Assembly: GCA_017881765.1 (NCBI GenBank)
Contig: JADGQN010000008.1
Coordinates: forward strand, 1-27,981
Origin: Syntrophobacterales bacterium
GTDB taxonomy: Bacteria; Desulfobacterota; Syntrophorhabdia; Syntrophorhabdales; WCHB1-27
Direction: 5' to 3'
DNA length: 27,981 nucleotides
Part shown: piece after piece, positions 8,742 to 16,389 of the stretch
Layout: each line of letters begins with the position of its first letter
Numbering within the stretch: the stretch's first letter is position 1
Program-made: the position numbers and the translations under genes
The notes under the pieces: generated by a model
What the model was told of the DNA's origin: nothing
The model's input: the letters and a program-made list of their open reading frames with translations, nothing else
Database searches by the model: none

Positions 8742-8884
8742 AGGTTGAGGTAAGAACTAGAGCAAAGGTTGAGAAAAGCCGGAAACTCTTCTGAATTCCT
8801 TTCTTGTTTTCACTACTCTTTGTTTTTATTTAACCTTCGTTTTAGTTTTTTCCTCAACCTTCGTTCTTGTTCTTACCTTAACCT
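8742..8884. terminator. long imperfect inverted repeat between convergent rpoH and ccdA
   Basis: Arms 8742-8777 and 8849-8884 are 36 nt each and match at 31 positions when one is reverse-complemented (core AGGTAAGAAC and AAGGTTGAG). The loop is about 70 nt and T-rich. A related third copy of AACCTTCGTT begins at 8832. Convergent flanking genes fit a bidirectional terminator, but the arm length and repeated AAGGTTGAG/AAGGTTAAG units also fit a dispersed intergenic repeat. Confidence 0.6.
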
Positions 8885-8895
8885 TAACCTGAGCT

Positions 8896-9600
8896 TTACA
8901 GGCGCAGGAGAGCCTCGCTGATCCGCGTATAATAACCCGTCGTCAGTAAGACCCCAACCACGATTAACAACCCCCCGATCACGTAAGAAGAGTACTTCAG
9001 GACCCAGCCGTATTTCTGCATGAGATGAAGTATCCGCCCCACAAAAAGAGCAGCCACAAAGAAAGGGATGGCGAGACCGAGGGAGTAAAGGCTGAGCAGA
9101 TAGATGCCTTGCTTCACCGTGGAGGTTGTCGAGGCTATGAGAAGGATCGATGCGAGCACCGGTCCGATGCAAGGGGTCCAGCCCAGAGAAAAGGTTATGC
9201 CGATCAGAAAAGAGCCGAGGAGTCCAATCGGTTTTGTTTTCAAATGGCACATCTTTTCCTGGTTTAGAAAAGGAATCTTCACGACGTTGAGCATATTGAG
9301 GCCGAAGACTATGAGAAGGAGGCCGCCGATCCGCACAATCCACCTCTCGTACGTTGAAAAGAGGTTACCCAGTAAAGAAGAGGAAATGCCAAGCGACACG
9401 AAGACTACCGAAAACCCGGCTATGAATGAGAGCGAGTGCAGGAGTAACATCTTTCTATGTCGCCCGGAAGAGAGCTCGGTATAACTGCTTATACTGGCAC
9501 CGCTGATAACAATCAGGTATGAGGGAACAAGCGGAAGGACGCAAGGACTGAAGAAGGACAAAACACCAGCGCTGAAGGCAAGGAACGCAGTGACATCCAT
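8896..9600 (-). CDS. ccdA: cytochrome c biogenesis/thiol-disulfide transporter CcdA
   Basis: 234 aa with six hydrophobic segments. Two conserved cysteines sit in the family contexts FSPCVLPLVP (C20) and GWTPCIGPVLA (C144). CcdA moves electrons from cytoplasmic thioredoxin across the inner membrane through this cysteine pair to periplasmic partners that reduce apocytochrome c or other thiols. The length matches stand-alone CcdA rather than full DsbD. The ATG at 9600 is preceded by no strong ribosome site. No thioredoxin-like partner or ccs gene is adjacent; rpoH converges on it and the IS1634-like element lies upstream. Confidence 0.92.
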   Translation of the reverse strand: MDVTAFLAFSAGVLSFFSPCVLPLVPSYLIVISGASISSYTELSSGRHRKMLLLHSLSFIAGFSVVFVSLGISSSLLGNLFSTYERWIVRIGGLLLIVFGLNMLNVVKIPFLNQEKMCHLKTKPIGLLGSFLIGITFSLGWTPCIGPVLASILLIASTTSTVKQGIYLLSLYSLGLAIPFFVAALFVGRILHLMQKYGWVLKYSSYVIGGLLIVVGVLLTTGYYTRISEALLRL

Positions 9601-9659
9601 GGAGATAGTATAATCATTATTGGTCAGTTCAGGGTAATTGTCAATTGATTCTTCGCGGT

Positions 9660-9705
9660 CTATCTTGTCTTTCTGGTCGTCTGGTCTTTCTGGTCTCGGA
9701 CAGGA
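9660..9705. repeat. short direct repeats upstream of ccdA
   Basis: On the minus strand the unit ACCAGAAAGAC occurs twice close together with further GACCAGA pieces. It is a low-complexity intergenic repeat just outside the IS left end. No coding potential is seen. Confidence 0.5.
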
Positions 9706-9720
9706 GACGGATCAAATGGA

Positions 9721-11732
9721 CTAACCCGACTTAGCGGATTCGACCCCCGCAATAATTTTTTTCGTCTCGTAAGTCGTGAATTTCCAAAGACACGAGAGTC
9801 TGTAAGTGGCGTAAACAGGCTGTAGTGAAGACCTACCCCCTTTTCAGGATTATCAGGCGGGTGGTATTCTTCAGGCACGATGTTCCTCCGTTGCACGAAT
9901 CGCAAGAAGGATGGTAAAGAGCACCGTTACTGGAACATAGTTGAGAACCGTCGGGTTGCGGGTGGACGGGTCGTTCAGCGCCAGATCCTCTATCTTGGGG
10001 AGATTAACGGCTCTCAGCGTGAGGCATGGCGCAAGACGATCGAGGTCTTCGAGGATGGGTCTACATCAGCGCGTACGATGGCGCTCTTTCCCGAGGATCG
10101 TCCCGTTGCGGTCGACGACGAGCAGGTTGTACAGATCAGGCTCAAGGAGATGGAACTGCGCCGGCCACGGCAGTGGGGTGCGTGCTGGTTGGCATGCAGG
10201 TTATACGAACAATTGGGCCTTGATGCATTCTGGGCAGAGCGGTTACCACCGAGCCGCAAGGGGACCCGCTGGGATCTCATCGCTCAGGCTCTTTGTTGCT
10301 ATCGTCTCATCGATCCCGGCAGCGAATGGCGTCTCTCCCGGCACTGGTATGAGACAAGCGCCATGGCCGACCTTCTGGGGGCAGGCTTTGAACTGGTGGA
10401 GATTCATAAGCTCTACGGGTGCCTGGACCGGTTGCTCGAACATAAACAAGCACTGTTTGACCACCTGACCCAACGGTGGCAAGATTTGTTTAATGCGAAG
10501 TTCGACGTGCTTCTTTTCGATCTGACCAGCACGTACTTCGAGAGCAATCCACCCTTTGCAGACGATGACAAGCGGAAGTACGGCTACAGCCGGGACAAGC
10601 GGTTCGATTGTGTGCAGGTGGTCATTGCCCTGATCGTCACTCCGGAAGGGTTCCCGCTGGCCTATGAAGTGATGGCCGGCAACACCGCTGACAACACCAC
10701 CCTGCACGGCTTTCTCAAAAAGATCGAGGCGCAGTATGGCAAGGCCGAGCGCGTATGGGTGATGGACCGGGGAATCCCGACCGAAGAAGTTCTCAAGGAA
10801 ATGCGGATAAGTGATCCGCCGGTCTCCTACCTGGTGGGAACACCCAAAGGACGCCTCAGCCGTTACGAGAAGGCGTTAACGGATCTACCCTGGCACAAGG
10901 TCCGGGATGGCGTGGAGGTCAAGCTGCTGCCCCAGGAGGAGGAGGTCTACGTGCTTGCGCAGAGCCAGGATCGTATCCACAAGGAACGATCCATGCGGCG
11001 CCGCCAACTGAAGCGGTTATGGAAGCGACTGCATCAGTTGCAGGGCATGGAGCTCACCCGGGATCAGCTGCTGCTCAAGCTGGGGGCAGCTCGTCAGCAA
11101 TCGCCTTCGGCTTGGCGGCTCGTGCAGATCGATATTCCCGGAGAGGATGAACCTTTGCGATGCGCTTTACGCAAGGACCGCCTGCGAACGGTTCGTCGCC
11201 GGGAGGGACGGTATCTCCTGCGAACGAACCTGGTTGGCCGTGATCCGGCCGAAATGTGGGAGTTCTATACCCAGCTGGTCCACGTCGAAGAAGCGTTCAA
11301 AAATCTTAAAGGGGACTTGGCGCTCCGGCCGATCCATCACCAGAAGGAAGCACGCATCGAAGCGCACATCTTTGTGGCCTTCATGGCCTATACCCTGCAG
11401 GTGACCTTGCGACGACGTTTGCGCGATCTGGCGTCGGGATTAACCCCGCGCTCCGTGCTGGAAAAGTTCAGCACTGTTCAGATGGTAGATGTCCATCTTC
11501 CGACAACCGACGGCCGCAAAGTGATCATGTCCCGGTATACCCAGCCGGAGCCGGAGCTCCAGATCCTCCTGAAACAGCTGCGACTGTCCTTCCCCAACCA
11601 GCCGCCACCCCGGATGACGGCTAAAAGTAAAGTCACCAAATAGCTCCGTGTAGTGAAGACCTTTTGAATGCTCGGCTTGATTTGCAAAGATTTACGACTC
11701 GCAACCCCCGCGAATCCGCTAAGTCGGGTTAG
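9721..11732 (+). mobile_element. IS1634-family insertion sequence, apparently intact
   Basis: 2012 bp bounded by perfect 22-bp inverted repeats at 9721-9742 and 11711-11732 (outer bases CTAACCCGACTTAGCGG). One long transposase gene fills it. The flanking bases (left ...AAATGGA, right CATCGCA...) show no target-site duplication. That suggests a deletion or recombination next to the element after insertion, consistent with the truncated TPR gene on its right side. Confidence 0.88.
9880..11643 (+). CDS. IS1634-family transposase
   Basis: 587 aa and uninterrupted. The opening (RKKDGKEHRYWNIVENRRV) matches the IS1634 group. The catalytic DDE residues fit: first D in LLFDLTSTYFE (about 209-219), second D in WVMDRGIPTEE (about 292-302), and E in VEEAFKNLKGDLALRP (about 472-487). 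It lies wholly within the inverted repeats, and the IS is likely still able to move itself. Few IS1634 elements carry other genes, and none is present here. Confidence 0.92.
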   Translation: MFLRCTNRKKDGKEHRYWNIVENRRVAGGRVVQRQILYLGEINGSQREAWRKTIEVFEDGSTSARTMALFPEDRPVAVDDEQVVQIRLKEMELRRPRQWGACWLACRLYEQLGLDAFWAERLPPSRKGTRWDLIAQALCCYRLIDPGSEWRLSRHWYETSAMADLLGAGFELVEIHKLYGCLDRLLEHKQALFDHLTQRWQDLFNAKFDVLLFDLTSTYFESNPPFADDDKRKYGYSRDKRFDCVQVVIALIVTPEGFPLAYEVMAGNTADNTTLHGFLKKIEAQYGKAERVWVMDRGIPTEEVLKEMRISDPPVSYLVGTPKGRLSRYEKALTDLPWHKVRDGVEVKLLPQEEEVYVLAQSQDRIHKERSMRRRQLKRLWKRLHQLQGMELTRDQLLLKLGAARQQSPSAWRLVQIDIPGEDEPLRCALRKDRLRTVRRREGRYLLRTNLVGRDPAEMWEFYTQLVHVEEAFKNLKGDLALRPIHHQKEARIEAHIFVAFMAYTLQVTLRRRLRDLASGLTPRSVLEKFSTVQMVDVHLPTTDGRKVIMSRYTQPEPELQILLKQLRLSFPNQPPPRMTAKSKVTK

Positions 11733-11790
11733 CATCGCAATAGACGGCGATGAGGAGGGAGATAATGAACAAATGTTTCTTTGCTGGCGT
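11733..11790 (-). pseudogene. 5' stub of a second GT-C/TPR membrane gene, cut off by the IS
   Basis: On the minus strand this stretch reads PAKKHLFIISLLIA, nearly identical to the first residues of the neighbouring 506-aa protein (PAKKHLFIISLLLA). It lies 15 nt beyond that gene's stop codon and ends at the IS right inverted repeat. The codon at the start position is ACG, so no start remains. The rest of this copy is absent on the far side of the IS. The best reading is a tandem paralogue destroyed by insertion plus adjacent deletion. Confidence 0.75.
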
Positions 11791-11805
11791 CAGTGCGCGA
11801 AATGC

Positions 11806-13326
11806 CTACCAGCCTATTCCTTGGTTTCTCAACAGGTTCCTTGCCCTTTGGTCGCCAAACCGTGCCGCCGTTGTTATATCATCAATCGCGCGCACATAGT
11901 TCCCAAGAATGCCATTGACCATCCCCCGGTTGACGTATGCCTCCCCATACTTCGGATTGATCTCAATGGCCTTGTCATAGTCTGCTATTGCCTGAGCGTA
12001 GTTGCCGAGCCTATGGTAAGCGACACCGCGGTTATGATGGATGGCGCTGTTACGATCGGTCACTTTCAGGGTATGATCATACAGGGCGATGCTGTTTTGC
12101 CAGTACCCGACCTGTCTCCATGTGAGAAGGAACAGGAATAAAAGGCACAGGCCCGGTAAGGCGATAAGTGCCTCCTTTCGAAAGGACCATTTCTTTAGGA
12201 GGTCCGGAACGCCCCAGGCGACAATAATGAACAGCCCGATCAGGGGGACATAGGTATACCGGTCTGCCATGGCCTGCATGCCTACCTGCACTATACCTAT
12301 GACCGGCACTAGGGTCCCCACATACCAGAGCCAGCCCACTGCCACATACGGGCGTTTTTTTATCCCCCTTATTGCGACTACCGTGATTGCGATAAGGATT
12401 ACAACAGAGCCCAGGACCTGCCAGAGAGGCCACCCCGTTGGGTGAGAATAGAGGACAGCAAGATTTACGGGCCAGAGCATCTTGACCATGTAGGTGATAT
12501 AGGAGACGAAGGCATTGGCAATACGGGCGCTCGGAGAAAGGGCCTCAAAAGCCTCCATCGCCCCTCCGTGCCGCTGGACGAGGTAGGTGACGATGCTTGA
12601 GAGCGTTGCCAGGGCAAAGAAGGGGATCTTCTCTGTAAGGAGAGGGGGGATCAACGACCATTGGGAGATTGGTACTTGCACCGGCGCCTTTACATGAGGT
12701 GCTGTGTTCTTCTGTCCCAAACGCTGAAGAGGCCAGTAGTCCAGAAGGAGCAGGACAAAAGGAAGTGTGACGAGCATAGGCTTTGCCATCAAGCCTAAGG
12801 CAAAACAGCAAAGCAGGCCAACATAGCGCGCTAATCTGGGCCGACCGACATAGGAGACATACATCCCCATGGTGAGCATCCAGAAGAAGGTGGAAAGCAC
12901 ATCTTTACGCTCGGCCACCCAGGCGACCGATTCTACATGAAGCGGGTGAAGGGCAAAGAGGGCCGCCACAAAGACGCTCCGCCAGAGTGCCTTGGTCATC
13001 TGGTGCAGGACGAGAAAGAGCAGGACAGTATTGACAAGATGGAACAAGAGGTTAGTCAGATGATGCCATCCCGGTTGCAGCCCGAAGAGCTGTACATCTA
13101 CCATGTGGGAGATCCAGGTCAAGGGATGCCAGTTTGAGGCATAACCGGTGGTGTACGCCCACTCGATGCCCTCCAGGGTAAGGCCGTTCTGAATGTGGCT
13201 GTTTTCGGCGACGTAGTTCCAGTCATCATAGTTAATGAAATCGGCGTATGTGACCTGCCAGAAGGCTATGAAGGTAGCGAGGGCGAGGAGGAGGGAGATA
13301 ATGAACAAATGTTTTTTTGCTGGCAC
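11806..13326 (-). CDS. GT-C-like membrane protein with C-terminal TPR repeats (TMTC-like)
   Basis: 506 aa. About ten hydrophobic spans are followed by two tetratricopeptide repeats (HHNRGVAYHRLGNYAQAIAD and YVNRGMVNGILGNYVRAI, about 430-490). The acidic pair in FINYDDWNYV (D34, D35) and the later loop HPLHVESVAWVAERKDVLS are typical of bacterial TPR proteins related to TMTC O-mannosyltransferases. The expected activity is transfer of a sugar from a lipid-phosphate donor to a protein or polymer; this is inference. Start is GTG 13326 with AGGA upstream. Most relatives carry more TPR units, so this copy is on the short side. A broken paralogue follows it. Confidence 0.78.
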   Translation of the reverse strand: MPAKKHLFIISLLLALATFIAFWQVTYADFINYDDWNYVAENSHIQNGLTLEGIEWAYTTGYASNWHPLTWISHMVDVQLFGLQPGWHHLTNLLFHLVNTVLLFLVLHQMTKALWRSVFVAALFALHPLHVESVAWVAERKDVLSTFFWMLTMGMYVSYVGRPRLARYVGLLCCFALGLMAKPMLVTLPFVLLLLDYWPLQRLGQKNTAPHVKAPVQVPISQWSLIPPLLTEKIPFFALATLSSIVTYLVQRHGGAMEAFEALSPSARIANAFVSYITYMVKMLWPVNLAVLYSHPTGWPLWQVLGSVVILIAITVVAIRGIKKRPYVAVGWLWYVGTLVPVIGIVQVGMQAMADRYTYVPLIGLFIIVAWGVPDLLKKWSFRKEALIALPGLCLLFLFLLTWRQVGYWQNSIALYDHTLKVTDRNSAIHHNRGVAYHRLGNYAQAIADYDKAIEINPKYGEAYVNRGMVNGILGNYVRAIDDITTAARFGDQRARNLLRNQGIGW

Positions 13327-13682
13327 AGAATCATTCCTGTCGGTGGGTGCAGTTAGGGATGTTTCATAGATGACTCTCTTTGAGCGGTTTTTCTCCGTGT
13401 AGAAAGGCTCTCACACGGCTTCAGGTTTCGGCGTTTTTCCAGTGTACGTCAAGCTGTTCTTCATGTCAAACAGATTGTGGCGTGATTGTGGCGTGATACG
13501 GTCCTCTTAGTGGTTCTATTATCATTCTTGATCTCGGAATTCCATTCTGTTCTATAATAGGCTATAATTGGCGCTACTATAACGAGCTGCTCGTGACCGA
13601 GCTCAGCCCGCCAATGCCGACTGATCCCTAAGGTTGATACGCAGGAATCCCGGAGAACAAGTGGAATTGGGGGGTTGTTGTT
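13327..13682. other. intergenic region without a convincing gene
   Basis: Holds a tandem duplication of the 11-mer GATTGTGGCGT (13473-13494), two TATAAT boxes (around 13553-13568), and a small inverted repeat around 13580-13600. An open frame on the minus strand (13461-13769) has no domain or ribosome site and is not called. Confidence 0.4.
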
Positions 13683-13778
13683 ATGAGTAAATCCTCGAAA
13701 AAGAAGAAAGGCAATCCGGCGGCTGGTGTCCTCTGCGATCTGATTTCCATCGACCTTGCATACGGTCAATCCCGATGA
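13683..13778 (+). CDS. possible 31-aa micro-ORF, perhaps a gene remnant
   Basis: Reads MSKSSKKKKGNPAAG followed by 16 less distinctive residues. A GGGGGG run lies about 11 nt upstream of the ATG. Its TGA overlaps an ATG (13775-13778) that opens a 20-codon frame beginning MNWDSRIIVVILASL, which looks like the start of a membrane protein and runs into the glycosyltransferase start. Lysine-rich starts like this precede membrane spans in some GT-C proteins. Either a real small peptide or the 5' debris of a lost gene. Confidence 0.25.
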   Translation: MSKSSKKKKGNPAAGVLCDLISIDLAYGQSR

Positions 13779-13826
13779 ATTGGGACAGCCGCATTATTGT
13801 CGTTATTCTTGCATCCTTGAGGCGGT

Positions 13827-14582
13827 ATGTTTCATAACAAGAAGGTCGTCGTGGTGATGCCGGCCTACAATGCAGAGGCGACTCTGCTTCAGACGCATGG
13901 CGAGGTGCTCGAACAGGATTATGTTGATCTGATCATCGTGGTCGATGATGATAGTAAAGACGGGACGATAAATCTTGCGCGGGGGCTACCCAAGACCAAG
14001 CTTTTCATACATGAGTCGAACCTCGGCTATGGAGGTAATCAAAAGACCTGCTACCGACAGGCCCTCCTCGAAGGCGGTGACATCATCATTATGGTACACC
14101 CCGACTACCAATACACGCCTAAGCTCATCCCCGCTTTCGTCTCGATGATCGGTAACGGACTGTACCATGTTGTGCTGGGGTCGAGAATCTTAGGCGGTCA
14201 AGCCCTCAAAGGGGCGATGCCCTTGTATAAATACATCTCCAACCGGGTTCTTACCTTCGCTGAGAACCTGCTCACGGGTGCGAAGCTGTCGGAGTATCAC
14301 ACGGGCTACCGCGCCTTTTCGCGTGATCTGTTGGAGGAGGTGCCATTTGAAAGGAATTCCAACGAGTTTATCTTTGACAATCAGATCATCGCCCAGATCC
14401 TTTGGCTTGGATACACGGTCGCTGAAGTAAGCTGTCCGACCAAATATTTTCCACAGGCCTCGTCCATCAACTTTTCCCGCAGCCTCAAGTACGGATTTGG
14501 CTGTCTGGCAACGGCGCTCACTTACCGGTTGGCGAAAATGCATCTGATCCGACCTAGGCTGTTTGAGGGCAGGGAAGGATAA
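13827..14582 (+). CDS. family 2 glycosyltransferase (dolichyl-phosphate-mannose-synthase-like)
   Basis: 251 aa GT-A fold. The N-terminal VVVMPAYNAEATL (8-20) and the nucleotide-sugar loop VVDDDSKDGT (38-47) are clear. The position usually held by the metal-binding DxD reads VHPDYQYTP (about 90-98), a variant seen in one DPM1-like subgroup. No membrane anchor follows the catalytic domain, so it is probably cytoplasmic or peripheral. It likely makes a polyprenyl-phosphate sugar, which would feed GT-C enzymes such as the two in this window; the link is inferred. GAGG lies 4-5 nt before the ATG. Confidence 0.85.
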   Translation: MFHNKKVVVVMPAYNAEATLLQTHGEVLEQDYVDLIIVVDDDSKDGTINLARGLPKTKLFIHESNLGYGGNQKTCYRQALLEGGDIIIMVHPDYQYTPKLIPAFVSMIGNGLYHVVLGSRILGGQALKGAMPLYKYISNRVLTFAENLLTGAKLSEYHTGYRAFSRDLLEEVPFERNSNEFIFDNQIIAQILWLGYTVAEVSCPTKYFPQASSINFSRSLKYGFGCLATALTYRLAKMHLIRPRLFEGREG

Positions 14583-14598
14583 GACACATCTCGGGTTC

Positions 14599-14715
14599 AT
14601 GAGAATCTTTACCAAGCGACTTCTCCTGCTCCTCCTTTTGCTAGCGATTACAGCGGCAGTACATCTTTCCGGTCTCAGCCGGTACGTGACGCTCGGAAGC
14701 CTGAAAGAGCATTAA
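14599..14715 (+). pseudogene. 5' stub of a TVP38/TMEM64 (VTT-domain) membrane protein
   Basis: 38 codons: MRIFTKR, a leucine-rich span, then LSRYVTLGSLKEH and a TAA. The layout and the ending SLKEH match the N terminus of TVP38/TMEM64 family proteins, which normally continue for ~200 residues. The remainder is not found before or after the IS4-type element 84 nt downstream. It follows the glycosyltransferase by 16 nt, so it was probably its operon partner. The protein itself is non-functional as it stands. Confidence 0.55.
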
Positions 14716-14789
14716 GTTTCTGCATCCATACGCAGATTCACATGGTAATGTTGAACTTCTGCTATGTCACTTCAGTACTGCATTAGTAC

Positions 14790-14799
14790 CCATTAGAGG
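14790..14799. repeat. target-site duplication, left copy, of the IS4-type element
   Basis: CCATTAGAGG here and CCATTAAAGG at 16258-16267, 9 of 10 identical, directly bordering the two inverted repeats. A 10-bp duplication fits IS4-family insertion. Confidence 0.75.
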
Positions 14800-16257
14800 C
14801 AATACTGTTCACTTAACAGATTTATTGTGGTAGAATGTGCCATCGTAGTTGCAGGGGGTGGAACGATGGCACGAACTGTTGCAGAGCTGCCGAAGGGGAA
14901 CCGCATTACGGACTTTATCAGCCTCGGCGTGGTTGCGAAGACCTTCCCTTTGAAAACGGTGAAGTCGGTCCTGGCCGCAACGGGCAAGGAAAGCATACGT
15001 CAGAGGGATCTGCCGGCGCACGTGGTGGTCTACTACGTTATTGCTCTCGCGTTGTATATGCAGTCTTCCTACCGTGAGGTGCTCCGTTGTCTCCTGGAGG
15101 GGGTCCAGTGGTTGGTGAATCCCTCGGTCACGATCAGGGTTACGGGCAAGTCCGGTATCTCCCAGGCACGTACCCGGCTCGGCTTCGAGGCGGTAGAGCG
15201 ACTGCACGACGAGGTGGTGCGGCCCATTGCCACTTCCGCAACCAGGGGGGCCTGGTATAAGCGTTGGCGCCTGGTGAGCTTGGACGGCAGCACGTTGGAT
15301 GTGGCTGATGAAGAGGAGAACGATCGGGCCTTCGGGCGTCAACCGGCGCTACGGGGTCACACCGCCTATCCCCAGGTGCGCTTCGTCTCCCTTGTGGAGA
15401 ACGGAACCCATGTACTGTTCGGGACCCGCATGGGAGCATACCGGGCGTGGGAGCCGGCACTGGCGGAAGAGACGCTGCCCTTTCTGAAGAGAGGAATGCT
15501 CTGTTTAGCTGACCGCAATTTCTTCCGGTTTGTCCTGTGGAACAAGGCCCGTGCGACCGGGGCCGATTTGCTGTGGAGAGCCAAGAAGAACCATCGTCTT
15601 CCCCGTGAAAAAGGCCTTGGCGACGCATCCTACCTGACCACGATCTATGGCTCGGCCAAGGACCGGCGCCACCACCGTAACGGTGTTGCCGTGCGCGTCA
15701 TCGAATACACCCTTGAGGGTGTACCTGACGCCGAGCCCATCTACCGGCTTCTGACAACCATCCTGGACCCGAAGGAGGCTCCCGCGAGAGAACTGGCCGC
15801 CCTGTACCACGAGCGGTGGGAGATCGAGACGGCACTCGACGAACTCAAGACCCACCTGCGCGGTGCGCGGATCGTCCTGCGCAGCAAGACCCCGGACCTC
15901 GTCAGGCAGGAGTTCTACGGGCTCTTGATGGCGCACTTTGCAATCCGCGGTCTGATGCATGAAGCAGCCTTGCTGGGGAACGTCGACCCGGACAGGCTTT
16001 CCTTTCTCCATGCCGTGCGCGTGGTCCGCCGAAAGATGCCACGGTTGCCGTCCATTCCCCCCTCGGGGCAGGAAAGCCTTCCATGAAGCGGTGCTCCTGG
16101 AATTGCTGGAGAACGCGTCGTGTCGAGCAGAACACGCCGTAACCCCCGGGGGGTCAAGCAGAAGATGACCGGCTACCGCGTGCGGCCAAGGGGAGTTCCC
16201 TGCAATAACCGGGTCGACTTCAAAAAGTGTATCAAAGTTGTTAAGTGAACAGTATTG
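14800..16257 (+). mobile_element. IS4-family insertion sequence, probably inactive
   Basis: 1458 bp with perfect 19-bp inverted repeats CAATACTGTTCACTTAACA at 14800-14818 and 16239-16257, flanked by a near-perfect 10-bp duplication. It contains one transposase gene whose 3' part is frameshifted twice. The single mismatch in the duplication and the coding damage suggest it is not a recent arrival. Confidence 0.88.
14866..16248 (+). pseudogene. IS4-family transposase with two compensating frameshifts
   Basis: Starts MARTVAELPKGNRITDF at ATG 14866, behind a G-rich ribosome site; a longer GTG-initiated reading from 14827 is less typical. DDE residues are visible: LVSLDGSTLDVADEE, LCLADRNFF, and YHERWEIETALDELK (the Y-R-E-K motif). 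In frame the protein stops at 16086. The expected continuation GRKAFHEAVLLELLE is in the next frame (about 16070-16112). ERVVSSRTRRNPRGVKQKM then returns to the first frame and ends at TGA 16246-16248 inside the right inverted repeat. One extra base near 16069 and one missing base near 16112 explain this. Restored length would be about 460 aa. Confidence 0.85.
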
Positions 16258-16267
16258 CCATTAAAGG
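16258..16267. repeat. target-site duplication, right copy, of the IS4-type element
   Basis: CCATTAAAGG, one mismatch from the left copy at 14790-14799. Confidence 0.75.
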
Positions 16268-16347
16268 GTATACTATACTTTGAGTTGAGTGAGCCAACTC
16301 AGCCAGGTTCGCCCCGACCGGGGCCCGTGATAACCCTCTTAAGCGCG

Positions 16348-16376
16348 GCAGGGCCGGCATTAAGTGCCGGTCCTGC
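16348..16376 (-). terminator. hairpin downstream of the aldolase-like gene
   Basis: GCAGGGCCGGCA / TGCCGGTCCTGC with a 5-nt loop and one mispair, 14 nt past the stop of the minus-strand gene. No T-run follows in the minus direction, so it may slow or stabilise rather than terminate by itself. A second GC-rich hairpin (CCCCG/CGGGG) lies around 16312-16324. Confidence 0.5.
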
Positions 16377-16389
16377 TGAATGGGCATTT

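Noticed and set aside
11668..12141. Plus-strand 157-codon frame over the TPR gene end
   Set aside because: Shadow of the minus-strand TPR protein and IS end.
13461..13769. 102-codon minus-strand frame in the spacer before the glycosyltransferase
   Set aside because: No ribosome site, no domain, and mixed composition typical of chance frames.
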